Shown here one piece after another: positions 6,572-11,290 of a stretch of 11,290 bases of DNA. Numbering within the stretch: position 1 is the stretch's first letter; each line of letters starts with the position of its first letter. The notes under the pieces were generated by a model. The model saw only the letters and a list, made by a program, of their open reading frames with translations. It was not told where the DNA came from and did not search any database. Made by a program: the position numbers and the translations under genes. This stretch comes from Actinomycetes bacterium (lineage in GTDB: Bacteria > Actinomycetota > Actinomycetes > Propionibacteriales > Propionibacteriaceae). The stretch lies in assembly GCA_023387135.1 (NCBI GenBank), contig JAEWIK010000243.1:1-11290 (forward strand), written 5' to 3'.

Positions 6572-8469
6572 TCGTCGTCGTCGACGTCGTCCCACTCGTC
6601 GGGGTGGGCGGCCACGTACTCCATCGCCGCTATCAGGCTCTGGGCGTCGTACGGCCCGACGTGGCGGCGGTTGCCGATGAAGAACGTCGGCGTCGCCCGC
6701 ACGCCGCTGGCGATCCCGCTGTTCACGTCCCTGCGGACCCTGCGCGCCAGCTTGTCGTCCTGGATGTCGCGGACGAACTTCTCGGTGTCGAGCCCGAGCT
6801 CGCCGGCGTAGCCGACGAGGTCCTCGAACTCCAGTTCCGCCTGGCGCTTGAACAACAGGTCGTGCATGTCCCAGTACCTGCCCTGCCTCCCGGCGGCTTC
6901 GGCGGCCACCGCCGCCAGGTCGGAATGCGGATGGACGTCGGTCAGCGGGAAGTGCCGCGAGACGTAGCGCACCCTGTCGCCGAAGTGCTCGCAGACCTCC
7001 TTCGTGACCCCTGTCGCCTGCGCGCAGAAGGGGCACTCGAAGTCCAGGTACTCCACGAGGGTGAACTCGGCGTCGACGCGGCCGTGGATGTGGTCGCGCG
7101 CGGGGTCGACAGGCTCGCTGAGGACGCGCGGACGCTCGGCGTCCCGCTGCCCGAAGAAGCGTGCCGCGATGGCGAACAGCGCCCAGCCCAGGCCGGTGGC
7201 GAGCACGACGGACAGCAGCACCCCGACAGTCGCCTCGTCCCGCAGGACGGGATCGTCGAAGGCGAGCTCGATGATGAGCAGGGCGACGGTGAAGCCGATG
7301 CCCGACAGGGCGCCGCCCGCGAGCACGTGCCCGCCGCCGACCCCTTGCGGGAGCCTGCCCAGCCCGAGCCTCACCGAGCCGAGGGCGCCGACTCCGATGC
7401 CGATCAGCTTGCCGAGCACGAGGCCGGCGGTGACGCCCCAGGTGACGGGAGAGGCCAGCGCGTCGGCGAGCACCCCGCCGCGCAGGTCGACCCCGGCGTT
7501 GGCGAGGGCGAACACGGGGACGACGACGTAGCTCGTCCAGCCGTGCAGCGCCTCCTGCAGCCTCTCGTTGACGCTGATCGTCCGGTTCAGCAGGTCCCTG
7601 GTGGCACGCTGCACCCCGGGCAGGGGCGACTGCCTGAACGCCCTGAACTGGGTCGCCGCGGCATCGACCCTCGCCCTGCTGGGTTCGGACGCGGGGATCA
7701 GCAGGCCCGCCAGCATTCCTGCTATCGACGCGTGGATCCCCGAGTCGAGCGTCGAGAGCCAGGCCACCACGACGAGCGCGAGGTACGGCGAGGCCCGCCA
7801 GACCTCCAGCCTGTCGAGCACCACCAACCCCGCGATGGCGAGCACCGCGACGATCAGCGGGGGCAGGTTGACGTGGTCGGTGTAGGCGATGCCGATGACG
7901 CTGACGGCGACGATGTCGTCGATCACCGTGAGGGTGAGCAGGAACACCCGGAGCTGGGTCGAGACGGCGGGGCCCACGAGGGCGAGCACGCCGAGCAGGA
8001 AGGCGGTGTCGGTGCCGATCACCGCACCCCAGCCGTGCGCCGCCGCACCGCCCGGGTTGAAAGCGAGGTAGATCAACGCGGGCACCACCATGCCGCCCAC
8101 GCCTGCGATCAGCGGGACGACGATCTGGCGGCGCTCGGTCAGCTCGCCGACGGCGAACTCGTGCCGCACCTCCATGCCGATGACGAAGAAGAACACGACC
8201 ATCAGGCCGTCGTTGATCCAGTGGTGGAGGCTCATGCTCACCCCGGCATCGCCTGCCATGAGGCTGATGGGGGTCTGCAGGAGGTCGTTGTAGACGCCCG
8301 ACCAGGGGGAGTTCGCCCACACCAGGGCGATCACGCTCGCGGCGACCAGCAGCCCCGCGCTGCCGGTCTCGTTGCGCATGAACCGCAGCAGCGGTGAGGA
8401 CGACAGCATCCCGGCGAGGTCGCGGTGCCCGCCGTCGGTGGCGACGGGCGTGATCGTCAACTCGGTCAT
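6568..8469 (-). CDS. nhaA: Na+/H+ antiporter NhaA fused to a C-terminal DsbA-like thioredoxin domain
   Basis: NhaA exchanges protons for sodium across the cytoplasmic membrane for pH and salt homeostasis. Residues about 39-438 hold some twelve hydrophobic segments. The E. coli key residues have counterparts: Asp154 in GTDTAFLLG (like Asp133), Asp184-Asp185 in VIDD (the ion-binding pair) and Lys354 in LGKLIG (like Lys300). After a linker (about 440-465), residues 466-625 form a DsbA-like domain with redox motif CPFC (479-482) and the cis-proline region RATPTFFIG (592-599). The tail is very acidic. At 633 residues it is much longer than plain NhaA (about 390), but the fusion is in one open frame, and this architecture is known in actinobacteria. 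ATG 8469 has GGGAGGGAG upstream; an in-frame extension to 8712 lacks family similarity and overlaps the divergent ABM gene. By NhaA topology both ends face the cytoplasm, so the redox domain probably does too. Confidence 0.95.
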   Translation of the reverse strand: MTELTITPVATDGGHRDLAGMLSSSPLLRFMRNETGSAGLLVAASVIALVWANSPWSGVYNDLLQTPISLMAGDAGVSMSLHHWINDGLMVVFFFVIGMEVRHEFAVGELTERRQIVVPLIAGVGGMVVPALIYLAFNPGGAAAHGWGAVIGTDTAFLLGVLALVGPAVSTQLRVFLLTLTVIDDIVAVSVIGIAYTDHVNLPPLIVAVLAIAGLVVLDRLEVWRASPYLALVVVAWLSTLDSGIHASIAGMLAGLLIPASEPSRARVDAAATQFRAFRQSPLPGVQRATRDLLNRTISVNERLQEALHGWTSYVVVPVFALANAGVDLRGGVLADALASPVTWGVTAGLVLGKLIGIGVGALGSVRLGLGRLPQGVGGGHVLAGGALSGIGFTVALLIIELAFDDPVLRDEATVGVLLSVVLATGLGWALFAIAARFFGQRDAERPRVLSEPVDPARDHIHGRVDAEFTLVEYLDFECPFCAQATGVTKEVCEHFGDRVRYVSRHFPLTDVHPHSDLAAVAAEAAGRQGRYWDMHDLLFKRQAELEFEDLVGYAGELGLDTEKFVRDIQDDKLARRVRRDVNSGIASGVRATPTFFIGNRRHVGPYDAQSLIAAMEYVAAHPDEWDDVDDDD

Positions 8470-8503
8470 GGAACTCCCTCCCGGGCCTGCCGGACCCGCT
8501 CGG

Positions 8504-8515
8504 TAGGGTGAACGC
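8504..8515 (+). promoter_or_regulatory. Candidate leaderless promoter of the ABM-family gene
   Basis: TAGGGT (8504-8509) is followed by six bases and then the ATG at 8516. AGGG within it could also serve as a weak ribosome binding site seven bases from the start. No -35 element is apparent. Confidence 0.45.
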
Positions 8516-8537
8516 ATGCTCGCCATCAGCAGATTCC
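8511..8537 (-). promoter_or_regulatory. Possible sigma-R/sigma-H-like promoter of nhaA
   Basis: On the minus strand GGAAT (8533-8537), 19 bases and GTT (8511-8513) come close to the GGAAT-N18-GTT consensus. A start near 8505 would give a leader of roughly 36 bases containing the nhaA ribosome binding site. It overlaps the start of the divergent ABM gene. A short motif like this can arise by chance, so confidence is low. Confidence 0.25.
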
Positions 8538-8824
8538 GGGTGCCGGCGTCGAATGCTGCAGGGTTCGTCTCCAGGGCCCGCGTCGCCGTCGACTTCTTCG
8601 CGTCCTGCACCGGTTGTCTGGGGGTCGACCTGCTGCAGAACCTCGACGATCCCGAACTGTGGACCATCACCTCGCGTTGGGTGGACGTGGGCTCGTACCG
8701 GCGCAGTTTCAACGGCTACGACGCCAAGCTCGCCCTGGTCCCCGTGCTGAGCGAGGCCATCGACGAGCCGAGCGCGTACGCCGAACCCGAGGACGTGGGG
8801 CCGAACCTGCCCCGCTCGCTGTGA
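8516..8824 (+). CDS. Small antibiotic-biosynthesis-monooxygenase (ABM) family protein
   Basis: The 102-residue protein looks like a single ferredoxin-like ABM domain, a family of small dimeric oxygenases and related proteins of varied or unknown substrate. Visible family features are the opening strand LAISRFRV (2-9), [12 protein letters not shown] (44-55), the helix start [14 protein letters not shown] (59-72) and [14 protein letters not shown] (75-88). The motif CTGC (Cys31-Cys34) follows the first helix; family members usually have at most a single Cys there, as far as I recall. No signal peptide or membrane segment is seen. The ATG has TAGGGT six bases upstream, so it may be leaderless. 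It is divergent from nhaA, with start codons 46 bases apart, and lies 137 bases before glyS. A specific function cannot be assigned. Confidence 0.8.
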   Translation: MLAISRFRVPASNAAGFVSRARVAVDFFASCTGCLGVDLLQNLDDPELWTITSRWVDVGSYRRSFNGYDAKLALVPVLSEAIDEPSAYAEPEDVGPNLPRSL

Positions 8825-8857
8825 GGGTGCGCCGGAAGGGCAGTGGTGGCAGCGCGC

Positions 8858-8876
8858 CCCGCCAACGGGCGGCGGG
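8858..8876 (+). terminator. Weak hairpin after the ABM-family gene
   Basis: CCCGCC (8858-8863) can pair with GGCGGG (8871-8876) around a seven-base loop, 33 bases after the ABM stop and before the glyS promoter. It may be a terminator, but such short GC stems are common in this base composition and no T-run follows. Confidence 0.25.
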
Positions 8877-8901
8877 TCACCGGCCCCGGTCGCGCACGCT
8901 C

Positions 8902-8907
8902 TAAGCT
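8902..8907 (+). promoter_or_regulatory. Candidate -10 element of glyS
   Basis: TAAGCT fits the TANNNT -10 pattern and would start transcription near 8914, giving a leader of about 48 bases that carries the hairpin at 8921-8939 and the AAGGAG ribosome binding site. The -35 region is not recognisable. Confidence 0.4.
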
Positions 8908-8920
8908 AGGCCGGGTTGCG

Positions 8921-8939
8921 CATTGCCAGCCGGGCAATG
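8921..8939 (+). promoter_or_regulatory. Inverted repeat in the glyS leader
   Basis: CATTGCC (8921-8927), a five-base loop and GGCAATG (8933-8939) form a perfect seven-pair hairpin, eleven bases before the AAGGAG ribosome binding site. It could be an RNA hairpin in the leader or a protein operator. The leader is far too short for a T-box riboswitch. Confidence 0.4.
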
Positions 8940-8961
8940 ACGCGGACGACAAGGAGCAGAA

Positions 8962-10341
8962 GTGGCCAGCCGCCTCGACAACGTGATCACCCTCACCAAG
9001 CGCCGCGGGTTCGTCTACCCGTGCGGCGAGATCTACGGCGGCACGCGCGCCGCCTGGGACTACGGTCCCTACGGCGTTGCCCTCAAGGAAAACATCAAGC
9101 GGCAGTGGTGGCGCTCGGTGGTCGAGGGCCGCGACGACGTGGTGGGTCTCGATTCGTCGATCATCCTGCCTCGCCAGGTGTGGGTCGCGTCCGGTCACGT
9201 GGGGGTGTTCTCCGATCCGCTCACCGAGTGCCTCTCCTGCCACAAGCGGTTCCGTTCCGACCAGCTGGAGGAGGCCTTCGAGTTCAAGAAGGGACGCAAG
9301 CCCAGCGGCCTGTCGGAGATCAACTGCCCCGAGTGCGGCACCCTCGGCCAGTTCACCGAGCCCCGCGACTTCAACATGATGCTCAAGACCTACCTCGGCG
9401 TGATCGAGGACGAGTCCGGACTGCACTACCTGCGTCCCGAGACGGCGCAGGGCATCTTCATCAACTTCAAGAACGTCGAGAACACCAGCCGCATGAAGGT
9501 GCCCTTCGGCATCGGCCAGGTCGGCAAGAGCTTCCGCAACGAGATCACCCCGGGCAACTTCATCTTCCGCACTCGTGAGTTCGAGCAGATGGAGATGGAG
9601 TTCTTCGTCAAGCCGGGCACCGACGAGGAGTGGCACCAGCACTGGATCGACGCCAGGACCGCCTGGTACACCGACCTCGGGATCTCGGCCGCCAACCTGC
9701 GGCACTACGAGCACCCCAAGGAGAAGCTGTCCCACTACTCCAAGCGGACCGTCGACATCGAGTACTACTTCGGCTTCGTCGGCGGCGACGGCTGGGGCGA
9801 GCTCGAAGGCATCGCCAACCGGACCGACTTCGACCTCGGCACCCACTCCAAGCACTCCGGCCAGGACCTCTCCTACTTCGAGCAGGCCACGGGTGAGCGC
9901 TACCTGCCGTACGTGATCGAGCCGGCCGCCGGGCTCACCCGGTCGCTGATGGCGTTCCTCGTCGAGGCCTACACCGAGGACCAGGCCCCCAACACCAAGG
10001 GCGGCTTCGACACCCGGACGGTGCTCAAGCTCGACCCGCGGCTCGCGCCGGTGAAGGCCGCGGTGCTCCCGCTCTCGCGCAACGAGCAGCTCTCGCCCAA
10101 GGCACGCGACCTGGCCGCGGAACTGCGCAGGTACTGGAACATCGAGTTCGACGACGCCCAGGCGATCGGACGGCGCTACCGCCGCCAGGACGAGATCGGC
10201 ACGCCGTACTGCATCACCGTCGACTTCGACACCCTGGACGACCAGGCAGTGACGATCCGCGACCGCGACACGATGAACCAGGAGCGGGTCGCGCTCGACA
10301 ACGTGAGGAGCTACCTTGCGGAGCGTCTCCCAGGCTGCTGA
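8962..10341 (+). CDS. glyS: Glycyl-tRNA synthetase (alpha2 class II type)
   Basis: This enzyme charges tRNA-Gly with glycine in the cytoplasm. The 459-residue protein is the homodimeric type found in actinobacteria, archaea and eukaryotes, not the two-subunit GlyQ/GlyS form. It shows the N-terminal [20 protein letters not shown] block (14-33), a zinc-binding pair of C-x2-C motifs (Cys90/Cys93 and Cys122/Cys125), [11 protein letters not shown] (156-166), class II motif 2 at FRNEITP (191-197), motif 3 at GLTRSLMAF (324-332), and a C-terminal anticodon-binding domain (about 362-459) with [20 protein letters not shown] (402-421). Length is normal. The GTG start has AAGGAG five bases upstream. A candidate -10 element and a hairpin precede it. 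Its last 26 bases overlap the start of dusB, whose ribosome binding site lies within the glyS coding sequence. Confidence 0.97.
   Translation: MASRLDNVITLTKRRGFVYPCGEIYGGTRAAWDYGPYGVALKENIKRQWWRSVVEGRDDVVGLDSSIILPRQVWVASGHVGVFSDPLTECLSCHKRFRSDQLEEAFEFKKGRKPSGLSEINCPECGTLGQFTEPRDFNMMLKTYLGVIEDESGLHYLRPETAQGIFINFKNVENTSRMKVPFGIGQVGKSFRNEITPGNFIFRTREFEQMEMEFFVKPGTDEEWHQHWIDARTAWYTDLGISAANLRHYEHPKEKLSHYSKRTVDIEYYFGFVGGDGWGELEGIANRTDFDLGTHSKHSGQDLSYFEQATGERYLPYVIEPAAGLTRSLMAFLVEAYTEDQAPNTKGGFDTRTVLKLDPRLAPVKAAVLPLSRNEQLSPKARDLAAELRRYWNIEFDDAQAIGRRYRRQDEIGTPYCITVDFDTLDDQAVTIRDRDTMNQERVALDNVRSYLAERLPGC
10304..10310 (+). promoter_or_regulatory. Ribosome binding site for dusB inside glyS
   Basis: TGAGGAG lies five bases before a TTG at 10316 and decides the dusB start. 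It sits within the glyS coding sequence, so dusB translation is probably coupled to that of glyS. The in-frame TGA at 10304-10306 rules out any start further upstream. Confidence 0.7.
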
Positions 10342-11290
10342 CGGCGTCCCGCCGCTGCGGCTCGGCGGGCTTGTCGTCGACGTCCCGGTGGTGCTGGCTC
10401 CGATGGCCGGCATCACCAACGCCGCCTATCGGCAGCTCTGCCGGGAGCAGGGCGCGGGCCTCTACGTGTGCGAGATGATCACCTCGCGCGGGGTGGTCGA
10501 GCGCAACCCGAAGACCTTCGACATGCTGAGGTTCGACCCGGGCGAGACGGTTCGGTCGGTGCAGCTCTACGGCGTCGAGCCGTCGGTCATGGCCAGGGCG
10601 GCGGCGATCCTGTGCGACGAGTTCGGGGTGGCCCACATCGACCTCAACTTCGGGTGCCCGGTGCCCAAGGTGACCCGGCGCGGCGGCGGCGGCGTCCTGC
10701 CGTGGAAGCGCGACAGGCTGGCGGCCATCCTCCGCGCGACGGTCAAGGCCGCCGCACCGTACGGCGTGCCGGTCACGATGAAGACGCGGATCGGCATCGA
10801 CGACGAGCACGTCACCTATCTCGACGCCGGCCGCATCGCCGAGGACGCGGGCTGCGCGGCGATCGCGCTGCACGCGCGCACGGTGAAGCAGGCGTACTCG
10901 GGGGAGGCGCGCTGGGAGGCGATCGCCACGCTCACCGACCACGTCGGCATTCCCGTGCTGGGCAACGGTGACATCTGGGAGGCGTCGGACGCGCTGGAGT
11001 TGATGCGCCGGACCGGCTGTGCGGGGGTGGTGATCGGCCGCGGCTGCCTCGGCCGCCCGTGGCTGTTCCGCGATCTCGCGGACGCCTTCGCCGGACGCGA
11101 CACCCGGACGCTGCCGACGCTGGGCGAGGTGGCGTCGATGGTCCGCCGCCACGCCGAACTGCTCGCCGGCCTCTACGGCGAGCAGCACGGCCTGACCGAC
11201 CTGCGCAAGCACATGGCCTGGTACTTCAAGGGCTTCCCCGTGGGCGGTGACCTGCGGCGCGGCCTGGCGACGGTGTCGTCCCTCGCCCAG
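10316..11290 (+). CDS. dusB: tRNA-dihydrouridine synthase DusB, C-terminus cut by window edge
   Basis: Dus enzymes use FMN and NADPH to reduce uridine to dihydrouridine in tRNA. From the TTG at 10316 there are 325 codons in frame before the window ends, so probably the last 50-60 residues are missing. Family marks are the FMN-binding start [15 protein letters not shown] (25-39), EMITSRGV (53-60), VQLYG (82-86), the catalytic-Cys motif NFGCPVPKV (111-119; Cys114), MKTRIG with Lys156 (155-160), LHART with His186 (185-189), the phosphate-binding VLGNGDI (214-220) and [13 protein letters not shown] (239-251). The TTG is chosen because TGAGGAG precedes it; the next in-frame candidates (GTG at 10388 and 10391) would remove part of the first strand. 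The start overlaps the glyS end by 26 bases, suggesting one transcript and coupled translation. Confidence 0.93.
   Translation, partial: MRSVSQAADGVPPLRLGGLVVDVPVVLAPMAGITNAAYRQLCREQGAGLYVCEMITSRGVVERNPKTFDMLRFDPGETVRSVQLYGVEPSVMARAAAILCDEFGVAHIDLNFGCPVPKVTRRGGGGVLPWKRDRLAAILRATVKAAAPYGVPVTMKTRIGIDDEHVTYLDAGRIAEDAGCAAIALHARTVKQAYSGEARWEAIATLTDHVGIPVLGNGDIWEASDALELMRRTGCAGVVIGRGCLGRPWLFRDLADAFAGRDTRTLPTLGEVASMVRRHAELLAGLYGEQHGLTDLRKHMAWYFKGFPVGGDLRRGLATVSSLAQ

Noticed and set aside
6604..8397. A 597-codon open frame antisense to nhaA
   Set aside because: It is a product of high GC codon bias opposite a certain gene. Its translation is low-complexity, rich in Arg, Gly, Glu, Asp and His, with no recognisable family. 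The same applies to the other long antisense frames over glyS, uppS, the FGGY kinase and the aldo/keto reductase.
8470..8712. N-terminal extension of the nhaA frame
   Set aside because: The extra 81 codons overlap the divergent ABM gene and lack NhaA similarity, and a strong ribosome binding site marks the ATG at 8469.
8908..8961. T-box riboswitch upstream of glyS
   Set aside because: The leader is only about 50 bases and has no specifier loop or antiterminator.

Overview
The window is very GC-rich, with dense coding on both strands, GTG and TTG starts alongside ATG, and several starts that look leaderless. Together with the protein families this points to an actinobacterium. The long ArgG type, the NhaA-DsbA fusion and the FGGY kinase make a Propionibacteriales-like organism plausible, but that placement is inference. 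All genes look intact except two cut by the window edges: argG on the left and dusB on the right. I see no mobile element, CRISPR array, rRNA or tRNA gene. No gene-free stretch exceeds about 170 bases.

Layout. On the left, minus-strand uppS (cis-prenyl diphosphate synthase) is followed by the 5' third of argG. Divergent from uppS is an hsp20 small heat-shock gene, with a perfect CIRCE operator and a sigma-R/sigma-H-like promoter motif directly upstream. A large hairpin separates hsp20 from a convergent minus-strand pair: a SIMPL-domain protein followed by an aldo/keto reductase. A UPF0303 gene runs divergently from that pair and converges, 7 bases between stops, on a minus-strand FGGY carbohydrate kinase. 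Divergent from the kinase is recO, which converges on a NhaA-type Na+/H+ antiporter fused to a DsbA-like thioredoxin domain. Divergent from nhaA is a small ABM-family protein. Then come glyS (alpha2-type glycyl-tRNA synthetase) and dusB, whose TTG start lies inside the glyS 3' end.

How the genes relate. uppS, recO and glyS lie close together in many actinobacteria. Here that backbone persists, but stress and metabolic genes are interspersed (hsp20, aldo/keto reductase, SIMPL, UPF0303, FGGY kinase, nhaA-dsbA, ABM). glyS and dusB form a tightly coupled tRNA-function pair. Most other genes appear to be single transcription units.

The most interesting signals are regulatory. The first is the overlap of a GGAAT-N18-GTT motif with CIRCE at hsp20. 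The second is the repeated arrangement of a TAGNNT-type hexamer exactly six bases upstream of a start codon. The third is a possible thiol-stress link for the antiporter-DsbA fusion. I did not find a convincing undescribed multi-gene system.
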